A DNA stretch of 64,000 bases, taken from NCBI RefSeq assembly GCF_018140925.1, contig NZ_CP073315.1:3844001-3908000 (forward strand). The letters run 5' to 3'. The stretch is from Psychrobacillus sp. INOP01 (GTDB taxonomy: Bacteria; Bacillota; Bacilli; Bacillales_A; Planococcaceae). The translations under genes and the position numbers were made by a program. Below, piece after piece: positions 52,922-62,704 of the stretch; position 1 is the stretch's first letter; the number at the start of each line of letters is the position of its first letter. The notes under the pieces were generated by a model. It had not been told where the DNA came from. It did no database searches and saw only the letters and a program-made list of their open reading frames with translations.

Positions 52922-53818
52922 CTACTTACTTTTAAATAGTTTATACATTCCCGTGTCTATCGGTCTGGACACATAAGGTTCAACTACTTCTACAGCTTTA
53001 AGCAATGAGTCAAGATTTATATTCGTCCCAATACCCATTTGATGTAGCATATTCACAACATCCTCGGTTGCTACATTCCCTGTAGCACCTGGTGCAAAAG
53101 GGCATCCACCTAGGCCGCCAGCGGAGGTATCAAATCGATCAATCCCGGCTTGTAAGCTAGCGAGAATATTGGCTATTCCCATTTTTCTAGTATCGTGAAA
53201 ATGTGCAGTTATTAATGTAGCAGGGAATTCTTTCTTTAGCGAGTCGAATAATTCATAGCTTTCCAGTGGATTAGCCATGCCAATTGTGTCAGCTACGCTA
53301 AGTTCGTTTACACCCCATGAAACGAACTCCTTGCACAATGCAACCGTATCTGATGAATCTATTTTACCCTCATATGGACAATAAAAAGCAGTGGAAATAC
53401 ATGCGCGGACAAAATGACCTTCTTGTAATAGTTTTCCCACAATAGGCTTAAGTTCATCCATACTTTCTTTCGTCGTTTTATTAATATTTTTTTTATTAAA
53501 ACTGTTTGAGACACCTACAAATACAGCGAAACTCTGTGCCCCGGATTGTTTGGCTAATTCTACGCCTTTATTATTAGGTGTTAGTACGAGTTGTCGACCC
53601 ATTTTATTCACTTGGGTTACTATTTCATTTGCATCTTTCATTTGTGGAACCCATTTTGGCGATACGAAAGAAGTTATTTCCATTTCTTCTATCCCTGCAA
53701 GCTGAAGTTTTGCGATAAAAGATAATTTTACCTCGGTTGGTACTTCGTTTTTTTCGTTTTGCAATCCGTCTCTTGGACCTACCTCGATAATTGTCACTTT
53801 ATTTGGTAAACTAAACAT
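52922..53818 (-). CDS. mvaB: Hydroxymethylglutaryl-CoA lyase
   Basis: About 298 residues. The second ATG at 53818 is preferred because the GGGAGGG site needs about six bases of spacing; the ATG at 53824 directly abuts it. Motifs: VGPRDGLQNEKN (metal-site Asp), HFHDTRKMG, and the signature GLGGCPFAPGATGNVATED with the active-site Cys. It splits HMG-CoA into acetyl-CoA and acetoacetate in leucine breakdown. It is divergent from the thiolase gene, a functional partner. Confidence 0.94.
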   Translation of the reverse strand: MFSLPNKVTIIEVGPRDGLQNEKNEVPTEVKLSFIAKLQLAGIEEMEITSFVSPKWVPQMKDANEIVTQVNKMGRQLVLTPNNKGVELAKQSGAQSFAVFVGVSNSFNKKNINKTTKESMDELKPIVGKLLQEGHFVRACISTAFYCPYEGKIDSSDTVALCKEFVSWGVNELSVADTIGMANPLESYELFDSLKKEFPATLITAHFHDTRKMGIANILASLQAGIDRFDTSAGGLGGCPFAPGATGNVATEDVVNMLHQMGIGTNINLDSLLKAVEVVEPYVSRPIDTGMYKLFKSK

Positions 53819-53924
53819 AATCATCCCTCCCTCTTTATTGTAAAGAAAGGATGGTTAAACAAGCAAATTTAAATTTAGCTTTGTAAAAATTTGTTTAAAA
53901 CAGGGGAAACAAGGAGGAAATCAC

Positions 53925-55106
53925 GTGACAAATGAAGTTGTGATCGTAAGTGCAGTTAGAACGGCAATTGGTTCGTTTCAAGGGGCTTTAAAAGACGTGC
54001 CAGCTACTAAACTAGGTGCTATTGTAATTGAAAAGGCGTTAGAAAAAGCAGGGGTATCTAAAGATGCTGTGGACGAAGTAATTATGGGGAATGTCCTTCA
54101 AGCTGGTTTAGGCCAAAATCCGGCAAGACAGGCTTCAATTCAAGCTGGATTACCACATTCAGTTTCTGCGCTAACTATTAATAAAGTGTGTGGGTCTGGC
54201 TTAAAAGCAATTCATCTTGCTACGCAAGCTATTATAGCAGGGGATGCAGATATTGTTGTTGCAGGTGGAATGGAAAACATGAGCCAATCTCCGTATCTGT
54301 TAAAGAACGCTAGAGAAGGCTTCCGTATGGGCGATCAGAAGGTAGTAGATAGTATGATTTCAGATGGTCTTTGGTGTGCATTTAATGATTATCATATGGG
54401 TGTGACTGCTGAAAATCTATGTGATCAATATGAAATTACAAGAGAAGAGCAAGATGAATTTTCTGCGCGTTCCCAGGGCAGAGCTGCACAGGCGATAGAA
54501 GAAGGTAAATTTGCAGACGAGATCGTGCCTGTAGAAATTCCTCAGAGAAAAGGAGATCCAATTGTCTTTTCGCAGGATGAGTATCCGAAAAAAGGTTCTA
54601 CAGAAGAAAAACTAGCGGGGCTTCGTCCGGCATTCAAAAAAGACGGTTCTGTAACTGCAGGTAATGCTTCAGGTATTAATGATGGAGCAGCAGCTGTAGT
54701 GGTAATGTCAAAAGCTAAAGCGGATGAACTTGGTCTTAAACCACTTGCGACAGTTGTTGCAAATGCATCAGCAGGAGTGGATCCAAGCATCATGGGCATT
54801 GGACCCGTTGAAGCAGTGAAAAAAGTATTGAACAAATCTCAACTATCATTAGCGGATATCGATTTAATCGAAGCGAATGAAGCTTTTGCGGCACAATCGA
54901 TTGCTGTAGATAGAGAGCTATCATTTAATCATGATATACTAAATGTAAATGGTGGAGCGATTGCATTAGGCCATCCGATTGGAGCTAGTGGTGCTCGTAT
55001 ATTTGTTACTTTACTTCATGAAATGGAGAAGAGAGATGCGAAAACAGGCCTTGCCACACTTTGTATCGGTGGTGGCCAAGGGGTCGCAACTATAGTTAAA
55101 CGCTAA
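53925..55106 (+). CDS. Acetyl-CoA C-acetyltransferase (thiolase)
   Basis: 393 residues from GTG 53925, with AAGGAGGAAATCAC upstream. The nucleophilic Cys lies in [14 protein letters not shown], the catalytic His in [16 protein letters not shown], and the second Cys in [10 protein letters not shown]. It exchanges acetoacetyl-CoA and two acetyl-CoA. Placed opposite HMG-CoA lyase, it probably completes degradation of ketogenic substrates. Confidence 0.95.
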   Translation: MTNEVVIVSAVRTAIGSFQGALKDVPATKLGAIVIEKALEKAGVSKDAVDEVIMGNVLQAGLGQNPARQASIQAGLPHSVSALTINKVCGSGLKAIHLATQAIIAGDADIVVAGGMENMSQSPYLLKNAREGFRMGDQKVVDSMISDGLWCAFNDYHMGVTAENLCDQYEITREEQDEFSARSQGRAAQAIEEGKFADEIVPVEIPQRKGDPIVFSQDEYPKKGSTEEKLAGLRPAFKKDGSVTAGNASGINDGAAAVVVMSKAKADELGLKPLATVVANASAGVDPSIMGIGPVEAVKKVLNKSQLSLADIDLIEANEAFAAQSIAVDRELSFNHDILNVNGGAIALGHPIGASGARIFVTLLHEMEKRDAKTGLATLCIGGGQGVATIVKR

Positions 55107-55123
55107 TAAAGAAGGTGAACAAA

Positions 55124-55378
55124 ATGGCTAAGAAAAAACAAAGACAACAACAGGTAAAGCCTGCTAAGCAAGTGGAAGAAGGTAATTCATTGTCCGATCA
55201 GCTTTCTTCTGACGTTCTAGCGAAACTAAAAGAAACGAAGAAACAATTAGTAACCGCTGAACAAGAAAAAGAGGAAGAGAGACAAGCACAACTAGCTTTC
55301 GAAAAGAAAGAAAAAGAAAAAAACAAATCGTTTGAAGAGCTGTTAGATGAATATGGCTTTGGTGGCTCGAAATTTTAA
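55124..55378 (+). CDS. YqkE family protein
   Basis: 84 residues from ATG 55124, with GAAGGTGAACAA upstream; a GTG at 55115 lies in that site. It is a highly charged coiled-coil-like helix (AEQEKEEERQAQLAFEKKE) with a C-terminal FEELLDEYGFGGSKF, as in the DUF3886/YqkE family. Function unknown; probably cotranscribed with the thiolase. Confidence 0.8.
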   Translation: MAKKKQRQQQVKPAKQVEEGNSLSDQLSSDVLAKLKETKKQLVTAEQEKEEERQAQLAFEKKEKEKNKSFEELLDEYGFGGSKF

Positions 55379-55384
55379 GAAAGA

Positions 55385-55417
55385 AAAAACTATTTGCTTT
55401 GGCAAATAGTTTTTTTG
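55385..55417 (+). terminator. Rho-independent terminator
   Basis: AAAAAACTATTTGC and GCAAATAGTTTTTT arms around TTTG. Confidence 0.85.
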
Positions 55418-55505
55418 TGCTTTAGGAAATCAGTCGTGTTTTTCATTTTTGAAAGTACCACAAACCCAGTGTTCACAGGACATTTGTCCTATACTTTCCT
55501 ATCAC

Positions 55506-55537
55506 TTTAAAAAGCCAGTCGTGAAGTAAATCACGGC
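55506..55537 (-). terminator. Terminator of the aldo/keto reductase gene
   Basis: On the minus strand GCCAGCCGTGA and TCACGACTGGC arms are followed by TTTTTAAA. Confidence 0.8.
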
Positions 55538-55551
55538 TGGCCATCCTAAGC

Positions 55552-56460
55552 TTATGAATTAACTCGATGTTCCATATAGATCTCTTTCTTTGTTAATTCA
55601 CTTGCTGTTTGTAAAATATTATGTGGTACTTCTGTATGGTATGACTGAATAGATTCTAACAGCTGTTTTTCACTGCTTGCACCGAGTATCATTGAACCCG
55701 TTACATCATTTCGTAAAACATAATGTTGAGCTATAGAACTTAAAGGAGCATCCAACGCATCCAATACTTTAATAACTTCCAGTAATTCCTGGTGAGTATA
55801 GCTTAGATACTCATCTGTTTTACTTGCTCGAGTTAATCCTTCAGCAGTTAATAATCCTTTTGCTAATGTACCCCTACTAAAGAGAGTTGCTGAATTATTT
55901 TCTAAAAGGGAAAACCATTCTTCTGGTCTTCTGTCTAGTAAACTATATTGCATCATTACAGAGACGGCATTACTTTTGCTTAAAAATCGTTCTATGACAT
56001 TTGGTCGAATGGAAGATATTCCGTATTCACGAATAATCCCCTCTTTTTGGAGAGATTCCATTGTGTCTATAACTTCGTCTACATCATCTTCCATCGTACC
56101 TCCGTGTAGCTGATATACATCTATATAATCAGTCTGGAGTCGCTTCAATGAAGCATGTACGGCATCTGTTATCCATTCCTTAGACGGATCCCATGACCAA
56201 CCATCGCCAGATTTGTTTAGCCGATTTCCAACTTTTGTAGCCAAAATTATATTTTGTCGATTGCTCTTTAGAGCATTCCCAACAATCTTTTCATTTTCAC
56301 CTTTATTGTATAGATCTGCTGTATCAAAATAGGTTATGCCGTTTTCTAAGGCAACTTGAATAATATTATTAGCGGCTGCTTGCTCTACTGGAAGTGACAT
56401 GCAACCTAATCCAATTTCTGAAACGTATAAATCACTTTTACCTAATTGTCTTTTCTTCAA
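55552..56460 (-). CDS. yqkF: Aldo/keto reductase (YqkF-like)
   Basis: 302 residues with the AKR barrel motifs: LGKSDLYVSEIGLGCMSLP, YFDTADLYNKGENE (Asp and Tyr of the tetrad), LATKVG (Lys), YQLHGGT (His), and the cofactor-site GSMILGASSEKQL. It reduces carbonyls with NADPH. The position beside nudF matches Bacillus yqkF. Confidence 0.92.
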   Translation of the reverse strand: MKKRQLGKSDLYVSEIGLGCMSLPVEQAAANNIIQVALENGITYFDTADLYNKGENEKIVGNALKSNRQNIILATKVGNRLNKSGDGWSWDPSKEWITDAVHASLKRLQTDYIDVYQLHGGTMEDDVDEVIDTMESLQKEGIIREYGISSIRPNVIERFLSKSNAVSVMMQYSLLDRRPEEWFSLLENNSATLFSRGTLAKGLLTAEGLTRASKTDEYLSYTHQELLEVIKVLDALDAPLSSIAQHYVLRNDVTGSMILGASSEKQLLESIQSYHTEVPHNILQTASELTKKEIYMEHRVNS

Positions 56461-56548
56461 GTTTCATCACGTCCTTTTCTACATGGTACAATGTCAAATA
56501 GATAGATTCAACTAAAGTGAAACGCTATAAACGAGAGGAAGATATGTT

Positions 56549-57097
56549 ATGAAAAAATTTGAGGAAAAAACAATTCAATCTGAGGTTAAATTCAAAGGAA
56601 GAATAATATCTCTGCAGGTAGATGAAGTAGAACTACCAAATGGTAAAACTAGTAATAGAGAGATTGTGAAGCATCCTGGGGCAGTTGCAGTTATTGCTGT
56701 AACAAAAGACAAAAAAATAATTTTAGTGGAACAATATAGAAAAGCATTAGAAAGATCAATTATTGAAATTCCTGCCGGAAAAATAGAAATTGGAGAGGCT
56801 CCGGAAATAACTGCTCTTCGTGAATTAGAAGAGGAGACAGGCTATACGACGGAAAATCTACAATACTTACAATCATTTGCTACATCTCCAGGATTTGCTG
56901 ATGAGATTATCCATCTATATTTTGCAGATAATATTGAAAAGATGGAGCAACCAGTTGGATTAGATGAAGATGAGTTTGTAGAATTATTATATGTTACTAT
57001 CTCCGAAATGGAAGAAATGGTAAAGAAACAACAAATCTATGATGCTAAAACTGCCTTTGCATATATTTGGTTGAAAGATTATTTTAAAGTAGCATGA
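56549..57097 (+). CDS. nudF: ADP-ribose pyrophosphatase (Nudix)
   Basis: 182 residues. The Nudix box reads GKIEIGEAPEITALRELEEE then TGY, matching G-x5-E-x7-REUxEExGU. The flanking VEQYRKALERSIIEIPAG and FATSPGFADEIIHLYFA are specific to the ADP-ribose/NudF group. It cleaves ADP-ribose to AMP and ribose 5-phosphate. The start ATG 56549 follows AGAGGAAGATATGTT. Confidence 0.94.
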   Translation: MKKFEEKTIQSEVKFKGRIISLQVDEVELPNGKTSNREIVKHPGAVAVIAVTKDKKIILVEQYRKALERSIIEIPAGKIEIGEAPEITALRELEEETGYTTENLQYLQSFATSPGFADEIIHLYFADNIEKMEQPVGLDEDEFVELLYVTISEMEEMVKKQQIYDAKTAFAYIWLKDYFKVA

Positions 57098-57147
57098 TTT
57101 AAGTTAGTACAAGCATATGATGAAAGTAGATAGGGAGGTGTTCCAAT

Positions 57148-57615
57148 TTGAACCAGACTTATACTATTTTCATCTCATTATGTGTACTCGTAGTTAGCTT
57201 TATCGGAGGTTTGATATTATTTGAAAAAAGTACGGTAGAACAGCAGCAATGGATTATTAATCTCTTGGACGCACGCGTTCTATTAGTAGAACAGCCTACT
57301 TTTTTAGAAACGATATTTCCTCATCTAATGTTTGCGATTGTGTTTTTTTTATTTTATCAACATCCTTATTTACGAAAACTAATTTTAGTTATTTGTGCGT
57401 TTAAAATTACATTCTATGGATATTGTTCGAGTTATTTACTTCAAACACAGGAATCTACTTTTCCTTATGTGTTTTGGTGGTTTCCATTTCAGCTAGTTTA
57501 CTGTATCTTATTATTAGCCTTAGCAAATCGGATTAATATTTTTTCGCTATCCTTCTATATAATTGTTATAATTATAGAGTCCATCTTAATACCATTTATA
57601 TTATTTAATAATTAG
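57148..57615 (+). CDS. Integral membrane protein of unknown function at the spoIIM position
   Basis: 155 residues from TTG 57148, with AGGGAGGTGTTCCAAT upstream. There are four to five hydrophobic segments (FISLCVLVVSFIGGLILFE, HLMFAIVFFLFYQ, LILVICAFKITFYGYC, VYCILLLALANR, LSFYIIVIIIESILIPFIL). It stands between nudF and fur, where Bacillus subtilis has yqkK and spoIIM. I see no clear SpoIIM/DUF95 signature and it is shorter, so it may be a divergent counterpart or unrelated. Confidence 0.6.
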   Translation: MNQTYTIFISLCVLVVSFIGGLILFEKSTVEQQQWIINLLDARVLLVEQPTFLETIFPHLMFAIVFFLFYQHPYLRKLILVICAFKITFYGYCSSYLLQTQESTFPYVFWWFPFQLVYCILLLALANRINIFSLSFYIIVIIIESILIPFILFNN

Positions 57616-57700
57616 TTCTTATTAATAATTATTATTATGTGAATCTCTTGTAATGAGAATTCAATTATTGGTATAATGGATTTAGTTAAGGAGGCGTCAT

Positions 57701-58144
57701 ATGGAAAGCCGTATTGATCGTATAAAAAAACAATTATCTGGTGCGAGCTATAAACTGACGCCGCAGCGAGAAGCGACAGTCCGAGTTTTGCTTGAAAATG
57801 AAGAAGATCATTTAAGTGCAGAAGATGTATTTTTACTAGTTAGAGAGATATCACCTGATATTGGACTTGCAACAGTTTATAGAACGCTTGAGTTATTAAA
57901 CGAATTGAATGTGGTAGATAAAATTCAATTCGGTGACGGCGTATCTCGCTATGATTTGAGACAAGAAGGCGCAGCGCATTTTCACCACCACCTAGTTTGC
58001 ATTGAATGTGGAGCTGTAGATGAAATTCAAGAAGATTTGTTAGAAGATGTAGAAGCTATTGTCGAGAAAAAATGGAACTTTAGAATAAAAGACCATCGTC
58101 TAACATTTCACGGTATATGCTACCGTTGCCAAGAAGATAAATAA
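57701..58144 (+). CDS. fur: Ferric uptake regulator Fur
   Basis: 147 residues. The N-terminal winged helix (YKLTPQREATVRVLLE, IGLATVYRTLELL) is followed by the metal-binding dimer domain with AAHFHHHLVCIECGAVDEI and the structural Cys-x2-Cys pairs (CIEC, CYRC). It represses iron uptake genes with Fe2+. Its neighbours nudF and xerD are as in Bacillus. The start ATG 57701 follows TAAGGAGGCGTCAT. Confidence 0.94.
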   Translation: MESRIDRIKKQLSGASYKLTPQREATVRVLLENEEDHLSAEDVFLLVREISPDIGLATVYRTLELLNELNVVDKIQFGDGVSRYDLRQEGAAHFHHHLVCIECGAVDEIQEDLLEDVEAIVEKKWNFRIKDHRLTFHGICYRCQEDK

Positions 58145-58148
58145 ACAA

Positions 58149-58179
58149 AAGGATAGCTTACTAGCTATCCTTTTTTTAA
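58149..58179 (+). terminator. Rho-independent terminator after fur
   Basis: AAAGGATAGCT and AGCTATCCTTT arms around TACT, then TTTT. Confidence 0.85.
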
Positions 58180-58209
58180 ATTATTGTTTTATCAAAAGGA
58201 GTGAGGTAC

Positions 58210-59109
58210 TTGAATAATGGAATACTACATTTAGAGGATTATATGCACTTTCTGCAGATTGAACGGCAGTTAGCGAATAATACGTTGACCTCCTATAAGA
58301 AAGATTTATCCGATTATTTACATCATATATTTGAAGTACAGCAACTACATAGTTTAGATGGGGTAGAGCGCACACATATTGTTCTTTATCTGCGAAGTTT
58401 AAAAGAAAATGGAAAATCTGCTCGAACGATTTCTAGGCATATTTCCTCTATTCGTTCCTTTCATCAGTTTTTATTAAGAGAGAAAGTGGCGAACACAGAT
58501 CCATCTGTCCACTTGGATTTACCACAGCTAGAGCAAAAGTTACCTACTTATTTGTCAGTGGAAGAATTGAATAATCTATTAAATAGTATTGATATATCCA
58601 AACCACAGGGACAAAGAGATTTAGCTATGTTTGAACTTATGTATGCTAGTGGGATGCGGATAAGTGAGTGTTTAAACTTAAATTTAGAGGATATACATTT
58701 ATCCATGGGATTTGTTCGTGTCTTTGGGAAAGGTGGCAAAGAACGAATTGTGCCATTAGGTGGTTCTGCCATTAGAGCTTGCGCAGATTATATAGAAAAT
58801 GCTAGACCAGCTTTGTTGAAGTCTGAGAAAACGGAAGCTATTTTTATCAACAGGCGCGGTAAGCGTCTAACTAGACAGGGGATATGGAAGTTATTAAATA
58901 AGCATGCTAATGCAGTAGGGATTTCAAAGGAAATTACACCTCACGTCTTGCGCCATTCTTTTGCAACACATTTAATAGAAAATGGAGCCGATTTACGTGC
59001 TGTTCAAGAGATGCTAGGACATGCGGATATTTCTACGACTCAAATTTATACTCATGTTAGCAAAAGCAGATTAAAGGATGTCTATAAACAATTTCATCCT
59101 CGAGCATAA
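58210..59109 (+). CDS. xerD: Site-specific tyrosine recombinase XerD
   Basis: 299 residues from TTG 58210, nine bases after AAGGAG; a GTG at 58201 is an alternative. Core-binding domain: FLQIERQLANNTLTSYKKDL. Catalytic residues: Arg in SGMRISECLNL, Lys in FGKGGKERIVPLG, His-x-x-Arg in HVLRHSFATHL, His in MLGHADISTTQ, Tyr in IYTHVSKS. With XerC/CodV it resolves chromosome dimers at dif. This is the host enzyme, distinct from the element integrases. Confidence 0.95.
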   Translation: MNNGILHLEDYMHFLQIERQLANNTLTSYKKDLSDYLHHIFEVQQLHSLDGVERTHIVLYLRSLKENGKSARTISRHISSIRSFHQFLLREKVANTDPSVHLDLPQLEQKLPTYLSVEELNNLLNSIDISKPQGQRDLAMFELMYASGMRISECLNLNLEDIHLSMGFVRVFGKGGKERIVPLGGSAIRACADYIENARPALLKSEKTEAIFINRRGKRLTRQGIWKLLNKHANAVGISKEITPHVLRHSFATHLIENGADLRAVQEMLGHADISTTQIYTHVSKSRLKDVYKQFHPRA

Positions 59110-59182
59110 ATTGTCAGAGGTCTGACCTGTACATTTTGTTTTTTTTTGGTAAACTAGAAGAAAACAGTAGGAGGTTATAAAA

Positions 59183-60361
59183 ATGAATAAATTTAAGCGC
59201 ATACATGTGATAGTAATGGACTCTGTTGGTATTGGGGAAGCACCTGATGCAGCAGATTTTGGTGATGTAGGATCACATACAATTGGGCATATTGCAGAAA
59301 AAATGAACGGACTTCATATGCCTCAGATGGAACAACTTGGACTTGGTAATATTGATGATATTCAAGGAATCAATAGTCAAGCAGCACCTACAGCATATTT
59401 TGGTAAAATGCAGGAAGCTTCTGTTGGTAAGGATACGATGACTGGGCATTGGGAAATTATGGGTTTAAATATTGATAAACCATTTAAAGTATACCCTAAT
59501 GGATTCCCGGACGAATTAATCTCCCAATTAGAAGAGAAAACTGGTCGCAAAGTAATTGGGAACAAACCAGCAAGTGGGACGGAAATTTTAGACGAGCTTG
59601 GCGAAGAACATATGAAAACGGGTGCCATTATAGTTTATACATCTGCTGACCCTGTGCTTCAGATTGCGGCACATGAAGAAATAATTCCATTAGAAGAATT
59701 GTATCGTATTTGTGAAATTGCGCGTGAGTTAACACTTTCGGAGGAATTTTTAGTAGGTCGCATAATTGCTCGTCCATTTATTGGAGGGCCAGGGAAATTT
59801 GTTCGTACATCTAATCGACATGACTATGCTTTAAAACCTTTTGGTCGCACAGCGATGAACGAACTTAGTGACGCTGGACTAGAAGTAATCGCAATTGGTA
59901 AAATAAACGATATTTACAATGGTGAAGGTATCACTTCTACGGAAAGAACAACAGATAATATGGATGGAATGGATAAATTCATCGCTACACTGGACAAAGA
60001 TTTCAAAGGCATCAGTTTCTTAAATCTAGTTGATTTTGATGCATTATTTGGTCACCGTCGCGATCCGTTAGGCTATGGTAAAGCATTAGAAGAATTCGAT
60101 GTGCGCTTAAAAGAGGTACTTCCAAAGTTAACAGAGGAAGATTTATTGATTATCACGGCGGATCATGGAAATGATCCAACTATGCCAGGGACGGATCATA
60201 CGCGAGAATATGTTCCGTTAATCATATACTCACCAAAATTTAAGGAAATAAATGAGTTGCCACTACGCAATACATTTGCTGACATTGGAGCAACAATTAG
60301 TGAAAACTTTGGTGTAGCAACAACTGAATTCGGAGAAAGTTTCTTATCTTTATTAAAATAA
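59183..60361 (+). CDS. deoB: Phosphopentomutase
   Basis: 392 residues of the alkaline-phosphatase superfamily. The N-terminal [18 protein letters not shown] carries metal ligands, then [13 protein letters not shown] contains the phosphorylated Thr, and [17 protein letters not shown] with ITADHGNDP closes the second metal site. It interconverts ribose or deoxyribose 1- and 5-phosphates. It is followed at 34 bp by pdp, forming a nucleoside salvage pair. The start ATG 59183 follows TAGGAGGTTATAAA. Confidence 0.96.
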   Translation: MNKFKRIHVIVMDSVGIGEAPDAADFGDVGSHTIGHIAEKMNGLHMPQMEQLGLGNIDDIQGINSQAAPTAYFGKMQEASVGKDTMTGHWEIMGLNIDKPFKVYPNGFPDELISQLEEKTGRKVIGNKPASGTEILDELGEEHMKTGAIIVYTSADPVLQIAAHEEIIPLEELYRICEIARELTLSEEFLVGRIIARPFIGGPGKFVRTSNRHDYALKPFGRTAMNELSDAGLEVIAIGKINDIYNGEGITSTERTTDNMDGMDKFIATLDKDFKGISFLNLVDFDALFGHRRDPLGYGKALEEFDVRLKEVLPKLTEEDLLIITADHGNDPTMPGTDHTREYVPLIIYSPKFKEINELPLRNTFADIGATISENFGVATTEFGESFLSLLK

Positions 60362-60394
60362 AAAAAGAACCTAAATTAAGGAAGTGTATGAACA

Positions 60395-61699
60395 ATGAGA
60401 ATGATAGATATTATTGAAAAGAAGAGAGACGGTAAAGCTCTTTCGAAAGAAGAAATTGAATTTTTTATAGACGGCTGTACAACTGGTGCTATCCCTGATT
60501 ACCAAATGAGTTCTCTGCTAATGGCTATTTTCTTTCAAAATATGACGGATGAAGAAAGAGCCGACTTAACAATGGCAATGGTAAATTCAGGAGAAACAAT
60601 TGACCTTTCTGCAATCGAAGGTGTTAAAGTCGATAAGCATTCAACTGGCGGCGTTGGCGATACAACTACTTTGGTTTTAGGTCCGTTAGTTGCGGCGTGT
60701 GGTGTTCCAGTAGCTAAGATGAGTGGTAGAGGACTAGGACATACTGGTGGAACAATCGATAAGCTGGAAGCAATCGAAGGCTTTCATGTAGAGCTTACAT
60801 CTGAACAGTTTGTGAAACAAGTGAATGAACTGAAAGTAGCGGTGATCGGACAGAGTGGTAATTTAACACCTGCAGATAAAAAGTTATACGCTTTACGTGA
60901 TGTTACAGGTACTGTAAATAGTATTCCATTAATAGCAAGTTCTATTATGAGTAAGAAAATTGCTGCCGGAGCTGGTGCTATTGTATTAGATGTAAAAACT
61001 GGTGACGGAGCATTTATGAAAACGACGGATGATGCAAGAGAGCTAGCACAAGCAATGGTTCGCATCGGGAATAATGTGGGAAGAAAAACGATGGCTATTA
61101 TTTCAGATATGAGTCAACCTCTTGGTAGAGCAATCGGGAATTCACTAGAAATAGTGGAAGCTATTGATACATTAAAAGGAAACGGTCCAGATGATTTAAC
61201 AGAGCTATGTTTGACGCTTGGAAGTCAAATGGTAGTAGTTGGTGAAAAGGCGGAAACTTTAGAAGAAGCAAGAGAAATGCTACTAGCTGTTATTGAAGAT
61301 GGCTCTGCGTTAGAAATCTTCAAGCAATTTATCAAATGGCAAGGTGGTAACGAGAAAATCGTTGACGATATTTCTTTACTACCTCAAGCATCGTACAAAT
61401 TTGAAGTCCCAGCATCCAAAGATGGTTTTATCACCTTTATGGAAGCAGACGAAATTGGAACTGCTGCTATGTTATTAGGAGCGGGAAGAGCTACTAAGGA
61501 ATCAGAAATAGATTTAGCGGTTGGTATAGTGCTAAATAAAAAAGTTGGAGACTCTGTAAGCAAAGGAGATTCACTAGCTACTATTTATTCCAATAGAGAA
61601 GATGTACAAGAAGTAATGGATAAGTTAACTCAGTTTATCGATATAGAATCTACTAAAAAAGAAGCACCACCTTTAATTTATGAAGTAATAACTAAATAA
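60395..61699 (+). CDS. pdp: Pyrimidine-nucleoside phosphorylase
   Basis: 434 residues. [20 protein letters not shown] and [20 protein letters not shown] are the phosphate and nucleoside binding signatures. The C-terminal domain contains [16 protein letters not shown]. It phosphorolyses uridine, deoxyuridine and thymidine. Together with DeoB it channels the sugar into the pentose pool. The start ATG 60395 follows AAGGAAGTGTATGAACA. Confidence 0.96.
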   Translation: MRMIDIIEKKRDGKALSKEEIEFFIDGCTTGAIPDYQMSSLLMAIFFQNMTDEERADLTMAMVNSGETIDLSAIEGVKVDKHSTGGVGDTTTLVLGPLVAACGVPVAKMSGRGLGHTGGTIDKLEAIEGFHVELTSEQFVKQVNELKVAVIGQSGNLTPADKKLYALRDVTGTVNSIPLIASSIMSKKIAAGAGAIVLDVKTGDGAFMKTTDDARELAQAMVRIGNNVGRKTMAIISDMSQPLGRAIGNSLEIVEAIDTLKGNGPDDLTELCLTLGSQMVVVGEKAETLEEAREMLLAVIEDGSALEIFKQFIKWQGGNEKIVDDISLLPQASYKFEVPASKDGFITFMEADEIGTAAMLLGAGRATKESEIDLAVGIVLNKKVGDSVSKGDSLATIYSNREDVQEVMDKLTQFIDIESTKKEAPPLIYEVITK

Positions 61700-61708
61700 G
61701 CCATCTAA

Positions 61709-61765
61709 ATTAATTAGGTATCTCGTAAGGGTTTATAAAAACTTTTGCGAGATGCCTATTTTTTT
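61709..61765 (+). terminator. Terminator after pdp
   Basis: TAGGTATCTCGTAAG and CTTTTGCGAGATGCCTA arms around GGTTTATAAAAA, followed by seven T residues. Confidence 0.8.
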
Positions 61766-61861
61766 GATTAAAAAAAAGAATATGTTCCCATACTTTAAAT
61801 GACCACCCTCTGTCGAAAATCGACTAATAAGCGATGATTTCTTCTACTTTTGTCAAGCGCA

Positions 61862-61887
61862 AGGAATTTTCAAGGAACATGTGGAAT
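61862..61887 (+). promoter_or_regulatory. Sigma-H promoter of the spoIIA operon
   Basis: A -35 AGGAATT (61862-61868) and a -10 GTGGAAT (61881-61887) are 12 bp apart and fit the sigma-H consensus AGGAWWW and RNNGAAT. It lies 24 bp before spoIIAA, as expected for onset-of-sporulation control. Confidence 0.75.
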
Positions 61888-61911
61888 AGCGCTATCTAAG
61901 GAGGCGATTTT

Positions 61912-62268
61912 ATGATTCATGAAGTAGAAAAAGTAGGAGACGAAATTATTATTATTCGATTAAAAGGTGAATTAGATCATCACAGTACAAATGATATTAG
62001 AAATGAGATAGTTCCAATGATTAAAAACGGGTCTATTAAAGTACTAGTTTGGAATTTGAAAGATTTGCATTTTATGGATAGCTCGGGGATAGGACTAATT
62101 CTAGGCAGAATGAGAGAGCTTGCTCCAATAGATGGACAAACAATTATTGTAAATCCATCCCCAACAATGCGCAAAATTTTTCAGTTTGCAGGTTTAAGCC
62201 CTTATATTTATAGTGAATCCGAAATTGAAATAATGTCTAAGTTAGGGGGAATAGTTTATGGACAATGA
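61912..62268 (+). CDS. spoIIAA: Anti-anti-sigma factor SpoIIAA
   Basis: 118 residues of the STAS fold. IIRLKGELDHHSTNDI and the phosphorylation-site loop FMDSSGIGLILGR are diagnostic. Unphosphorylated, it frees sigma-F from SpoIIAB in the forespore. The start ATG 61912 follows AAGGAGGCGATTTT. It overlaps spoIIAB by 11 bp. Confidence 0.96.
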   Translation: MIHEVEKVGDEIIIIRLKGELDHHSTNDIRNEIVPMIKNGSIKVLVWNLKDLHFMDSSGIGLILGRMRELAPIDGQTIIVNPSPTMRKIFQFAGLSPYIYSESEIEIMSKLGGIVYGQ

Positions 62269-62704
62269 GATCACATTATCTTTTATCGCTAAAAGTGAGA
62301 ATGAGGCACTTGCTAGAATGGTTATGTCTAGTTTTATTGCAACGATTGACCCGACAATTGAAGAATTATCTGAATTTAAAACAGTCATATCTGAAGCTGT
62401 AACGAATGCTATCGTTCATGGTTATGAGGAAGACGGCGTCGGGAAAATTGAACTGCATGCACAACGAGTAGATAGAGAAATTGTCGTTTCTATTGTAGAT
62501 TATGGGCGTGGAATACGTGATGTAAATCAAGCACGTGAGCCACTATTTACGACAAAGCCTGAACAGGAACGTTCAGGAATGGGCTTTACAATTATGGAAA
62601 GCTTTAGTGATGGTGTTGAGATTTACTCCATTCCTGATAGGGGGACGACTGTAACCATAACGAAGCAATTTGTACCAATTCAAGAATCTTGCAGGATCGT
62701 CTAA
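62258..62704 (+). CDS. spoIIAB: Anti-sigma-F factor and kinase SpoIIAB
   Basis: 148 residues of the GHKL ATPase fold: N-box KTVISEAVTNAIVHGY, G1 box VDYGRGIRDV, G2 box ERSGMGFTIMESF. It binds sigma-F with ATP and phosphorylates SpoIIAA. The start ATG 62258 has TTAGGGGGAATAGTTT in the end of spoIIAA, and its stop overlaps the sigF start (ATGA type). Confidence 0.96.
   Translation: MDNEITLSFIAKSENEALARMVMSSFIATIDPTIEELSEFKTVISEAVTNAIVHGYEEDGVGKIELHAQRVDREIVVSIVDYGRGIRDVNQAREPLFTTKPEQERSGMGFTIMESFSDGVEIYSIPDRGTTVTITKQFVPIQESCRIV

Noticed and set aside
57640-57690. A Fur or PerR box upstream of fur
   Set aside because: The best match (TTGTAATGAGAATTCAA) keeps only half of the consensus positions.
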